NCBI GenBank assembly: GCA_964578605.1
Contig: CAZODO010000013.1
Span: forward strand, 15,551-79,550
DNA from: JAXMHN01 sp964578605
Lineage (GTDB): Bacteria; Verrucomicrobiota; Verrucomicrobiia; Limisphaerales; SIBE01
Length of the DNA: 64,000 nt
Direction of reading: 5' to 3'
Shown here: positions 1 to 7,124 of the stretch, one piece after another
Layout: each line of letters opens with the position of its first letter
How positions within the stretch are numbered: position 1 is the first letter of the stretch
The notes under the pieces: generated by a model
Databases searched by the model: none
The model's input: the letters and a program-made list of their open reading frames with translations, nothing else
Told to the model about the DNA's origin: nothing
Translations under genes and position numbers: made by a program

Positions 1-2
1 GC

Positions 3-461
3 GAGGCCCTCGGGTTCCTTCCTGGGGATCTTTACGAGAAGATCTCCCCTTACTTGCGCCCCCTCCAGGACGCCCTGTATGACATGCTCCCGGGCGAAGA
101 TGTCCAGAAACACACGGAGCGCGGCACCATCGAGATCGCGCCGCTGGCCTACATGCGCGGGCGCACGCTGAACAACGCGTTTATCATTCTGGACGAGGCC
201 CAGAACTCGACGACCGAGCAGATGCTGATGTTCCTCACCCGGTTGGGGCACCATTCGAAAGCCGTGATCACCGGCGATCCGACCCAGATTGACCTGCCGC
301 AACAAAAACGCTCCGGCCTGCTGGAAGCCTGGCGCGTTCTGAATAACGTCGAAGGCATCGCCATCGTCGAGTTTCACAAGCGCGACGTGGTGCGCCACGC
401 CCTCGTGCAGCGCATTATTGCTGCTTACGAACAACACCGCGGCACCGCACGCGATGAGTGA
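3..461 (+). CDS. phoH: PhoH-family ATPase, C-terminal part (5' end outside window)
   Basis: The frame is already open at base 3 and reads EALGFLPGDLYEKISPYLRP before the first in-frame start-like codon, so the gene begins left of the window. The visible C-terminal part has PhoH-like NTPase hallmarks: the Walker B segment FIILDEAQN, the sensor-like ITGDPTQIDLP motif, and the family's conserved GFLPGD and PYLRPL stretches. The Walker A loop must lie upstream and is not seen. PhoH-like proteins are cytoplasmic ATPases linked to RNA metabolism. The next gene, ybeY, overlaps by 8 bases, and this pairing is very common in bacteria, which supports co-translation and a shared role in RNA or ribosome quality control. 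Family assignment is firm; molecular role is inferred. Confidence 0.93.
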   Translation, partial: EALGFLPGDLYEKISPYLRPLQDALYDMLPGEDVQKHTERGTIEIAPLAYMRGRTLNNAFIILDEAQNSTTEQMLMFLTRLGHHSKAVITGDPTQIDLPQQKRSGLLEAWRVLNNVEGIAIVEFHKRDVVRHALVQRIIAAYEQHRGTARDE

Positions 462-906
462 GCTCTACGTCCGCAACCGGCAGCGCGCCCGTCCCATCAA
501 TACGAAACTGCTCAGGGCCATCGCCCTCCACTTCCTCGCGCAGCTGTTTCCCGGCGAATTCCGAATCGGGATCCTCCTGGTGGGCGCGCGGGAAATGGCG
601 CGCCTCAATGAAGCTTACCTGAGGCATGCCGGTCCGACCGACGTGCTGGCGTTTGGCTACGCCGCAAAGAGTTCCGGCCCACTCCATGGCGAGGTGTTCC
701 TCTGCGTGGACGAAGCGATCCGGCAGGCCCGCCGGTTCCGCACGACCTGGGAGAAAGAAGTCGTCCGTTACCTCGCTCATGGGTTGCTCCATTTCCAGGG
801 CCACGACGATTCAACCGCTGCCAAACGAAGGCGAATGAAACGTGTCGAAAATGCGCTCGTTCGCGCTTCGGCTCGCGAATTCGCCCTTGGCCAGCTCTCT
901 GTCTGA
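454..906 (+). CDS. ybeY: Endoribonuclease YbeY (rRNA maturation factor)
   Basis: A 150-residue protein of normal YbeY length. YbeY is a zinc-dependent endoribonuclease-like factor for 16S rRNA 3'-end maturation and ribosome quality control. The signature zinc region reads AHGLLHFQGHDD. The first two histidines sit in the usual HxxxH spacing, but the third ligand position of the classical H-G-x-L-H-x-x-G-Y-D-H motif is Asp, and the usual Tyr is His. Asp at this place also occurs in other phyla, so the protein is probably active. I chose the ATG at 454, which overlaps the phoH stop; an upstream in-frame codon would only extend into phoH. It is followed closely by recO. Confidence 0.92.
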   Translation: MSELYVRNRQRARPINTKLLRAIALHFLAQLFPGEFRIGILLVGAREMARLNEAYLRHAGPTDVLAFGYAAKSSGPLHGEVFLCVDEAIRQARRFRTTWEKEVVRYLAHGLLHFQGHDDSTAAKRRRMKRVENALVRASAREFALGQLSV

Positions 907-916
907 CCTTCCTCCC

Positions 917-1603
917 ATGGATGAGCGGACCGCAGGATTTGTTCTTCGCACCCGGCCTTGCACCGAGACCAGCCTGATCGTTCATTGGCTCACCCGCGAC
1001 TTCGGCAGGATCAGCACCATTGCCAAAGGCGCCCGCCGCCCCAAATCGCCTTTCGCCGGCAAGCTGGATCTCTTTTACCTTGCCGACCTCAGCTACTACG
1101 CCAGCCGGCGGAGCGATCTGCACACCCTGGCCGAGGTTGCGGTGCGGGATTTTTGCCCGGCGTTGCGGCGGGATCTGGGCCGGTTCCAGCAAGCCTGCTA
1201 TTTCGCGCAGTTGATCGAACAGAGCACCGAGACCGGAACACCGTTGCCAGGCTTGTTCACTCTGCTCGAAGAAACACTGGCGGCTGTGGCGGCGTTTCCA
1301 CCCGCGGCGATGGCGATCCACGCGTTCGAAGTCAAGTTGTTGGGCGAGCTTGGCTTAAATCCAGCCATGGCCGACTCCGGCCTCGACGCGGGCAGCCGGG
1401 AGATCCTGAAACGGCTGCCGGAAGCCGATTGGACCCTCGTCTTCCGGATTCGCCCTGCCGAAGTCCAAGCCGCCAGCTTGAACGGTTTCCTGCATCGATT
1501 CCTCGTTAGCCAATTCGGGCGAGTGCCGAAATCACGCGCCGCCGCTCTCCATACCTGTTTGGGCGCCGCCCCTGGAAGTTCTCAAGAAGGGCCACACGCT
1601 TGA
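917..1603 (+). CDS. recO: DNA repair protein RecO
   Basis: The predicted 228-residue product begins MDERTAGFVLRTRPCTETS and has the N-terminal OB-fold pattern of RecO: FVLRTRPCTETSLIV, then GRISTIAKGARRPKS and the F-x-x-LDLFYLADLSYY block. The rest is the expected helical domain. RecO loads RecA on SSB-coated single-stranded DNA with RecR in the RecFOR pathway. No CxxC zinc pair is visible, which is usual in several lineages. I placed the start at the ATG 11 bases after the ybeY stop, because the upstream in-frame part lies inside ybeY and looks unlike RecO. It probably forms one transcript with phoH and ybeY. Confidence 0.9.
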   Translation: MDERTAGFVLRTRPCTETSLIVHWLTRDFGRISTIAKGARRPKSPFAGKLDLFYLADLSYYASRRSDLHTLAEVAVRDFCPALRRDLGRFQQACYFAQLIEQSTETGTPLPGLFTLLEETLAAVAAFPPAAMAIHAFEVKLLGELGLNPAMADSGLDAGSREILKRLPEADWTLVFRIRPAEVQAASLNGFLHRFLVSQFGRVPKSRAAALHTCLGAAPGSSQEGPHA

Positions 1604-1656
1604 CGCAAGGTTGCTTGGGCGCGGAGGACCACCCTGCCGCGTTTGCTCGGGTCAAA

Positions 1657-1743
1657 TATAATGTATACAAATACTTCACATAATCTTGACATATCTTAAC
1701 ATATGGCAAGCATATAGCAACCATATAGCAACCCTATGGGAAC
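1657..1743. repeat. AT-rich array of degenerate 11-bp repeats (array 1)
   Basis: Eight consecutive units keep an 11-bp register apart from one 10-bp unit: TATAATGTATA, CAAATACTTCA, CATAATCTTGA, CATATCTTAA, CATATGGCAAG, CATATAGCAAC, CATATAGCAAC, CCTATGGGAAC. Most units carry CATA at the same phase and the last ones end in AAC. The array lies about 280 bases upstream of the next gene on the plus strand. A nearly identical unit (CTATAGCAACC) recurs in array 2 at 12393-12469. Function unknown. Confidence 0.85.
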
Positions 1744-1866
1744 TTCGAAGGCACACGATGGGTTCCCCCAGCCTAGGCCCCGAACGGCACTCACCCTGCC
1801 GATCGGCCCCAGCTCGATTCGCCCTGTCACCAAGCCGCCTTCGGAGCTTTTATCCGGCAGCCCGTA

Positions 1867-1892
1867 AAGCCGGTTGCGAACCGGCGCTCCGA
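1867..1892 (-). repeat. REP-like hairpin, GCCGGTT-loop-AACCGGC type
   Basis: A perfect 7-bp stem (GCCGGTT at 1869-1875, AACCGGC at 1879-1885) with a 3-base loop is followed by GCTCCG. Read on the minus strand it matches the CGGAGCGCCGG...CCGGC elements found around 42.8 kb and 45.96 kb, so it looks like a member of a dispersed intergenic repeat family. Confidence 0.6.
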
Positions 1893-2021
1893 AATGGCAA
1901 CGGGTCTTGCTGTGATCACGAGAGTCAAGTGCGTAGCCCCAAATGAATTGCTGCGGCCGGCGTTGCCTGACTTGACTCTGCCCCCTGCAACACACCACAT
2001 TCGGCGGCGAAAGGGTGTGCT

Positions 2022-3329
2022 ATGACCGGGAATCACAAGACAACATTCGGCTTGGCCGCAGGGCTATTGCTGACCTGGAACGGGATGATCCGTGCCGAAA
2101 ATCCGCTGATCACTTACGTGCAGTCGCCCGATGCGAGCTTTTGCTGGAAAGCCCTTGAGCCAAAGCGCTCGGGTGATGCTGCTGTGTTCCCTCTGGCGTT
2201 CAACTCGCAAACCTGGCGGGGTCTCGTCTGGAGCCATCAACTCCAGGTGATCCGCCCGTCGGCCGTTCGCAACCCGGGGCTCGCCTTCCTTTATGTGACG
2301 GGGGATGGAGATGGCGAGGGCGATCTTCCCATGCTGAGAGCCGTTGCCGATCGCAGCGGGGCGCTGGCGGCCGTCATCACGGCGGTTCCTAATCAGCCGC
2401 TTTTCAACGGCCTTCGGGAGGACGCGCTGATCGCCTACACCCTGGATCAGTACCTGCGCACGGACGACAAGACTTGGCCGCTGCTCTTCCCCATGGTGAA
2501 GAGCGCGGTGCGCGCCATGGATGTGGTGCAGGCTTTCGCCCGGAAGGAATTCAAGCAGGAGATCGGCGCGTTTATCGTTTCCGGCGCTTCCAAGCGCGGA
2601 TGGACCACGTGGCTGACCGCGGCCAGTGATCCGCGCGTCAAGGGCATCGCCCCGATGGTGATCGATATCCTCAATATGCAAGCGCAGCTGCATTGGTCCG
2701 AGAAGGTTTACGGCCGGCAGAGCGAGCAGATCCATGACTATACCGAGCTGCATTTGCACCAGAAACTGGATGATCCCCCTATGCAGCGGTTGCGCAGCTG
2801 GATTGATCCTTACGCCTATCGCGCGTGTTACACCCTGCCGAAACTGCTCTTGCTGGGGACCAATGATCCCTATTGGACGGTCGATTCGCTCCAGCACTAT
2901 TGGAAGGAGCTGCCGGAACCCAAGCTCGTTTTCCAGACTCCGAATGCGGGCCACAACCTCGGGGGAGGCCAGCAGGCACTCGAGACCCTCGCGGCTTGGG
3001 TGCAGATGATCGCCGATGGCCAGCCTCTTCCCAAGTTCGATTGGCAGGTGCAGAGCCAGGACGATTCCGCGCTTCTTTTGGCATGTTTGGATCGACCCGC
3101 GATGCGCGCCAGGCTCTGGACCGCCACGTCGAACGATCGCGATTTCCGCGACGAAAAATGGTCCGCCCGCGATCTCGAACTGGGGCGCGGCGGCCGAACG
3201 TTGTCTGCCCGGATCGAAGCGCCGGAGCGCGGGTTCAGGGCTTTCCTGGCCGAGGTCGAGCTGGAGACGGCCGGAGGCGCGCCGTTCAAGCTGTCGACGG
3301 AGGCTCGCGTCATTCCCAATCTGCCATGA
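2022..3329 (+). CDS. Exported PhoPQ-activated pathogenicity-related family protein (alpha/beta hydrolase fold)
   Basis: A 435-residue protein with an N-terminal hydrophobic segment (GLAAGLLLTW) ending near IRAEN, consistent with export. The centre carries the family signature VSGASKRGWTTWLTAASDPR, where Ser190 in GAS-KRG sits at the nucleophile elbow. The segment LLLGTNDPYW supplies a candidate catalytic Asp and TPNAGHNL a candidate His, giving a complete hydrolase triad pattern. The family (PqaA-like) is named from a PhoPQ-regulated Salmonella gene; its substrate is unknown, and in this phylum it is usually a secreted or periplasmic hydrolase. Its stop overlaps the next start by 4 bases (ATGA), so the two genes are translationally coupled. 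Family confident, substrate unknown. Confidence 0.85.
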   Translation: MTGNHKTTFGLAAGLLLTWNGMIRAENPLITYVQSPDASFCWKALEPKRSGDAAVFPLAFNSQTWRGLVWSHQLQVIRPSAVRNPGLAFLYVTGDGDGEGDLPMLRAVADRSGALAAVITAVPNQPLFNGLREDALIAYTLDQYLRTDDKTWPLLFPMVKSAVRAMDVVQAFARKEFKQEIGAFIVSGASKRGWTTWLTAASDPRVKGIAPMVIDILNMQAQLHWSEKVYGRQSEQIHDYTELHLHQKLDDPPMQRLRSWIDPYAYRACYTLPKLLLLGTNDPYWTVDSLQHYWKELPEPKLVFQTPNAGHNLGGGQQALETLAAWVQMIADGQPLPKFDWQVQSQDDSALLLACLDRPAMRARLWTATSNDRDFRDEKWSARDLELGRGGRTLSARIEAPERGFRAFLAEVELETAGGAPFKLSTEARVIPNLP

Positions 3330-4057
3330 ATAGAGCGAAGCAAAGGACGATGAACAAGCGGCCCGAAGCACGGAGGGCTCGACCAGGCCGATGGCTCGAG
3401 CGGCTGGTTCTTATGTTGGGCCTGATCGCCACGATGCTCCTGGCCGCGTGCAAACGATCGGAGCCGGCCGTCGAGGTCGCTCCGACACCGGCAGTGGACG
3501 CAGCGGAGGTCCGCGGCCGGGCGGAGGGCGGGGACCGCGAGGCCCAGCGCGCGCTTGCCGATCTGTATGCCGCCGGGCGCGGCGTGCCCCAGGATTTCAA
3601 GCAGGCGGCAGCGTGGTATCGAAAAGCCGCCGAGCAGGGGAGTCCGGCTGCTCAAAACGGGCTGGGGGAATTGTTTGAGGCTGGCCAAGGCGTGCCGCAT
3701 AGCTATGTCGAAGCCGAAGGGTGGTTTCGAAAGGCGGCCGAGCAGGGCCATGTTGGCGCCCAGTACAACCTGGCTGTTCTTCATGCGTTTGGCCGGGGCG
3801 TTCCGATCAACCCGAAGGAGGCGGTCAAATGGTATCGCGCAGCGGCGGAACAAGGGCACGCGATGGCGCAGTTCAACATCGGCCAGCGCTACGAACTGGG
3901 GAAAGGGGTCTCGGTCGACCTGGTGGAGGCTTATCGATGGCTCAGCCTGGCCGGCAGGACGCTCCCGGATTCAGCCAACCTGGCCGAAGAAGTGAAATCG
4001 AAAATGACCCGCGAACAGGTGGCCGAAGCCAAGCGACGGATCGCCCAAACCCAGTGA
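3326..4057 (+). CDS. Sel1-repeat lipoprotein
   Basis: The protein starts with a basic n-region, a hydrophobic stretch (LVLMLGLIATMLL) and the lipobox LAAC, so it should be a lipid-anchored envelope protein. About four tandem Sel1 (TPR-like) repeats follow, with the recurring pattern A..WYRKAAEQG...AQ..LG.L...G.GV (for example AAAWYRKAAEQGSPAAQNGL and AVKWYRAAAEQGHAMAQFNI). Sel1 repeats form helical solenoids that bind other proteins. The start at 3326 overlaps the upstream stop; an ATG at 3350, preceded by AAAGGA, is a possible alternative and would shorten the leader by 8 residues. Coupling to the upstream hydrolase suggests a joint envelope role, but no specific partner can be named. Confidence 0.88.
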   Translation: MNRAKQRTMNKRPEARRARPGRWLERLVLMLGLIATMLLAACKRSEPAVEVAPTPAVDAAEVRGRAEGGDREAQRALADLYAAGRGVPQDFKQAAAWYRKAAEQGSPAAQNGLGELFEAGQGVPHSYVEAEGWFRKAAEQGHVGAQYNLAVLHAFGRGVPINPKEAVKWYRAAAEQGHAMAQFNIGQRYELGKGVSVDLVEAYRWLSLAGRTLPDSANLAEEVKSKMTREQVAEAKRRIAQTQ

Positions 4058-4068
4058 GCTGGCCGCCG

Positions 4069-4093
4069 GTTTGCCCTGCCAAATTGGGCAAAC
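4069..4093 (+). terminator. Hairpin downstream of the Sel1 lipoprotein gene
   Basis: A perfect 8-bp stem (GTTTGCCC / GGGCAAAC) with a 9-base loop lies 12 bases after the stop codon. The following bases (GGGTTGCTTTTG) are only partly T-rich, so termination is plausible but weak. Confidence 0.35.
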
Positions 4094-4161
4094 GGGTTGC
4101 TTTTGACGGCAGAGTCATTAATGTCGGTGGGAATCGAAATCAATTGGGTGGTCTTCTGGTC

Positions 4162-5022
4162 ATGAAAACGCGACGCGAAACACATAACGGCGGGGGAACA
4201 ACTCTTCTTCTGAAACGATCAGGCGCGGCGGATGCCGGTTTCACCTTGATCGAATTGCTGGTAGTCATTGCCATCATCGCCATCCTGGCCGGGATGCTCC
4301 TTCCGGCCTTGAGCAAGGCCAAAGAGAAAGGCCGCAGCGCCCGGTGCATGAGCAATCTCAAGCAGATCGGTCTCGCAGCAACCATGTACGCGGACGAGAA
4401 CCAGGACAGCTTCCACCACGTGAACGGCTCCATTCCCAACCAAGGCCAGTGGACTTCCAATCCGAGTTCGACGGTGCGCTTGGCGCCGGAACATTCCCTC
4501 GCTTACTGGGGGATCGGGTACCAGAACTATATCGGGAACTCGCGGAGCGTATTTCGTTGCCCCAGCGCCAAGATCGTCGATGAATGGCGCGAGGATGGGC
4601 TCCGGTACCCGCACGATTTCTGGCTCGATTCGTCCTACGGCATTCCCAACAACCTGATCGAGCCGTTCACCACGGGGGTTCGCGGCCCGCTCAAGCTCCC
4701 CAGCTACAAGAGCCCTCAAACTACCATCTTTTGCCAGGACGCGGCGGAAAGCAAAATGGAAGGGCCGGATGACAGCATCGGCTTGTTCCCGGGCCGGACG
4801 CAGATCCTGGTGCAGTGGATCGGGCAGCCGCCGAACGCGGGCGGGTTGGGCAACGACCTTTACCAGCGGTACCAATTCCAATGGGAGTGGTACCGGCACA
4901 ACAAAGCGTGCAACACGCTCTGGGTGGGAGGGCATGCCTCTGCCGTCAAGTTCCGCAGTTACAAAGAAGGACTGGATTACCGCTGTTATACCGGCGAAGA
5001 ACCGCTCGTCCAGCCGCGGTGA
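4162..5022 (+). CDS. Prepilin-type N-terminal cleavage/methylation domain protein (pseudopilin-like)
   Basis: The 286-residue product has a basic leader ending in G, followed by the class III signal FTLIELLVVIAIIAILAGML, with the Glu at position +5 used by prepilin peptidase. After it come LLPALSKAKEKGRSARCMSNLKQIGLAATMYADENQD and a long C-terminal region ending in an xxLWVGGHASAVKFRSY segment. This is the pattern of the large pseudopilin-like families expanded in Verrucomicrobiota and Planctomycetota. Many such genes occur as singletons without secretion machinery nearby, as here. It probably sits in the inner membrane after cleavage; whether it joins a type II secretion pseudopilus is unknown. 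The ATG at 4162 is the first that leaves a short leader. Confidence 0.9.
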   Translation: MKTRRETHNGGGTTLLLKRSGAADAGFTLIELLVVIAIIAILAGMLLPALSKAKEKGRSARCMSNLKQIGLAATMYADENQDSFHHVNGSIPNQGQWTSNPSSTVRLAPEHSLAYWGIGYQNYIGNSRSVFRCPSAKIVDEWREDGLRYPHDFWLDSSYGIPNNLIEPFTTGVRGPLKLPSYKSPQTTIFCQDAAESKMEGPDDSIGLFPGRTQILVQWIGQPPNAGGLGNDLYQRYQFQWEWYRHNKACNTLWVGGHASAVKFRSYKEGLDYRCYTGEEPLVQPR

Positions 5023-5053
5023 ATCTCGATGCCCAGCAGATGATTATCAGACC

Positions 5054-5449
5054 ATGAACAAAATGATGAACCTTTCCGCGTGGATGCGAATGGGACCAGG
5101 CCTTTTGCTGTGTTGCGTTGTGTGCGGCGCCTTAGGCTGCGGCGGCGCGAAGGAACCCGAGGTGATGGCCGTCGAGGAAGTGCCGGCGGCGGTCGAGAAC
5201 GCGTTCAAAGACGCTTCGACTGACGTCAAACAATCGGTCGACGAAGTGGTCTCGGCCGTCAAGGGCAAGGACGAATCCAAAGCGTTGCTGGACCTCCAGG
5301 AGATCTTCGCCCGGCCCGACCTTTCCCCGGAGCAACGCGAAGCGGCGAACCAATCCATGATTTCGCTCAACCAGAAACTTCGCGCGGCCGCGGAGCAGGG
5401 GGACCAGCGAGCTGCGCAAGCCCTGGAGGTTTACCGGGCCAGGAAGTAA
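5054..5449 (+). CDS. Small predicted lipoprotein, unknown function
   Basis: A 131-residue protein starting 31 bases after the pseudopilin stop. The N-terminus has a hydrophobic core (GPGLLLCCVVCGAL) and ends with LGCGG, a good lipobox. The mature part is hydrophilic and charged, with predicted helices (AAVENAFKDASTDVKQSVDEV, DLQEIFARPDLSPEQREAANQS, LNQKLRAAAEQGDQRAAQAL). I do not recognise a named family. Small lipoproteins of this build directly downstream of a pseudopilin gene suggest an accessory envelope role, which is inference from position only. Confidence 0.75.
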   Translation: MNKMMNLSAWMRMGPGLLLCCVVCGALGCGGAKEPEVMAVEEVPAAVENAFKDASTDVKQSVDEVVSAVKGKDESKALLDLQEIFARPDLSPEQREAANQSMISLNQKLRAAAEQGDQRAAQALEVYRARK

Positions 5450-5469
5450 GCGCCCCCGGCAGGCCAGGC

Positions 5470-6369
5470 TCACGCCCACGCGAGCGAGGTGGTTTGGCCG
5501 TCCAACTCGCGGTTGCCGCCTATGGCACGCAAGGTGAGGTCGACGCCCTCAGCCGAGAAGAAGGCGTCCACCCAGCCGACAGGTTCTTTGTCGGAGAAGT
5601 TGTACCCCACGGCCGGCAAGTTCACCAGGTGAAGCCTTCCCCGGCGTTCAAAGGCGTACTGATGGGAATGGCCGTAGAAGATGGCTTTCACCTTCTGGTA
5701 CGGGCTGACGATCCGGTAGAGCGCGTCGACATCCAGCAGGTCGCCATCTCCATCGCGGAGCGTGTGGTGAACAAAGAGCACCACGGGACGCGCATCGACG
5801 CTGGCCAGGTATTGGTCTAGCCAGGTTCGTTGGGCTTTCCCGAGCAGTCCTGCCACGCGGTCGACGTAAAGCATCGAATCCAAAACGATTGCGCGCAGGA
5901 AAGGTTGCTCGTAAACCAGGACATGCTTGCCCGCGACCTTCTGGGCGAGGCCGGGTTCTTGGGGAAAGACCCTCAGGAAATTCTCGCGGTGATCGTGGTT
6001 GCCCAGGGCGATGTGAATCGGACAATGCTCAGCCAGGGGCGCCAGGAGCCCTTTTAATGCTTCGTAATCCTCCAGTTGCCCCGTCAAACGCGCGGCATCG
6101 CCATCCAGGATGACGGCTTGCGGGTGGGCCTCGAGCACCTGAGGAACGACCGTCTTAAGGTTCTGCACCGGGAAGAACTTGCGGTATTCATTGGTTGGAT
6201 CGGCCGGGGTATGGGTGTCCGAAAGCAAGGCAAGATGGACTCTCTTGTCCTCGGAAGCCCCGTTCACGAAGCCGCCAAAACTGGCGGTCAGGCTGCAGGC
6301 GGCGAGCGCTTTGGCGGAGGTTTTGAGGAAAGACCGTCGTCCAACCGGTTGGTAGAAAAGTCCAGGCAT
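5470..6369 (-). CDS. Tat-exported calcineurin-like metallophosphoesterase
   Basis: The 299-residue protein opens with a twin-arginine signal, RRSFLKTSAKALAACSL, ending near VNGASE. The phosphoesterase motifs follow in order: SDTH (metal-binding D and H), DGD, GNHDHR, a VHH segment and GHSHQ. These give the two-metal site of the calcineurin-like superfamily. It probably works folded in the periplasm or at the cell surface on a phosphoester; the substrate cannot be told from sequence. It stands alone on the minus strand, convergent with the small lipoprotein gene and divergent from the menaquinone cluster. Confidence 0.87.
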   Translation of the reverse strand: MPGLFYQPVGRRSFLKTSAKALAACSLTASFGGFVNGASEDKRVHLALLSDTHTPADPTNEYRKFFPVQNLKTVVPQVLEAHPQAVILDGDAARLTGQLEDYEALKGLLAPLAEHCPIHIALGNHDHRENFLRVFPQEPGLAQKVAGKHVLVYEQPFLRAIVLDSMLYVDRVAGLLGKAQRTWLDQYLASVDARPVVLFVHHTLRDGDGDLLDVDALYRIVSPYQKVKAIFYGHSHQYAFERRGRLHLVNLPAVGYNFSDKEPVGWVDAFFSAEGVDLTLRAIGGNRELDGQTTSLAWA

Positions 6370-6566
6370 AACAATAGAATTCGCGCGTTGGAGAAAGTCT
6401 TAGGACGCCCACTGGGCGGCAATCAAGCCCATTCTCCCCCGGTCGAGCGCTTTTCAACGGTCGCGCGCTCGGGTTCGAATCTGAACAAGCTTGCTGAATG
6501 CAGGGGGCGTCGCCATATTCAAAGACGCATGAAGCGGACTGGCGGACGTCGGGAAGGGTCTTCTGA

Positions 6567-7124
6567 TTGAGGATTGTCATCGCTATAACAGGCGCGAGCG
6601 GAATGATTTACGCTCAGCGCTTGCTCGATAATCTCGATTCGCACCGGGACGAACTTCACTTGGTTTTAAGCCATTACGCGCAAACGGTGATCAAGCAGGA
6701 GTTGCCCGAAGGACTGCGCATCCCGAAAGGTGCCACCACGCACAACCTGCGGAGCATGAACGCGCCCTTTGCGAGCGGTTCAAACGCGTTCGATGCCATG
6801 GTGGTGATTCCGTGCACCATGGGCACGTTGGGGCGAATCGCCCACGGGACCAGCGGCGATGTCCTGCTGCGGGCTGCCGATGTGATGCTCAAAGAGCGAA
6901 AGAAGCTGATCCTGGTTCCGCGCGAGACGCCCTTGAACCTCATGCACGTGAGGAACATGGAGACGCTGTTGTTGGCGGGAGCCCTGATCCTGCCGGCCAA
7001 TCCTTCGTTCTATTCGTTGCCTGGTAGCATCGGCGAGTTGGCCGATACCGTCGTTTCACGGGTCCTGGATCACCTGGGGATCAGTCACACCCTGATGCCG
7101 AGGTGGCAAGAAGAGAAAGAATGA
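6567..7124 (+). CDS. ubiX: UbiX-type flavin prenyltransferase
   Basis: A 185-residue protein with the UbiX signature start MRIVIAITGASGMIYAQRLL, the conserved block MVVIPCTMGTLGRIAHG and LVPRETPLNLMHVRNM. UbiX joins dimethylallyl phosphate to FMN to make the prenylated flavin used by UbiD-type decarboxylases. The start is a TTG preceded by GGAAGGG. The product overlaps the next gene by 4 bases (ATGA) and heads a four-gene run with mqnP, mqnE and mqnA, so the likely role is prenyl-FMN supply for the decarboxylation step of menaquinone synthesis through futalosine. No ubiD-like gene is in the window. Confidence 0.92.
   Translation: MRIVIAITGASGMIYAQRLLDNLDSHRDELHLVLSHYAQTVIKQELPEGLRIPKGATTHNLRSMNAPFASGSNAFDAMVVIPCTMGTLGRIAHGTSGDVLLRAADVMLKERKKLILVPRETPLNLMHVRNMETLLLAGALILPANPSFYSLPGSIGELADTVVSRVLDHLGISHTLMPRWQEEKE

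Larger units (their letters stand above)
1604..2021. other. Gene-free stretch between recO and a PhoPQ-related gene
   Basis: This 418-base gap has no convincing coding sequence. It holds the 11-bp repeat array at 1657-1743, a REP-like hairpin at 1867-1892, and a 9-bp inverted repeat (AGAGTCAAG at 1921-1929, CTTGACTCT at 1971-1979) about 40 bases upstream of the next start. The array is clearly richer in A and T than the genes on both sides. Confidence 0.8.

Noticed and set aside
1657..1743. CRISPR interpretation of the repeat arrays
   Set aside because: Units are 11 bases with no unique spacers between them, the sequence drifts from unit to unit, and no cas gene is near.
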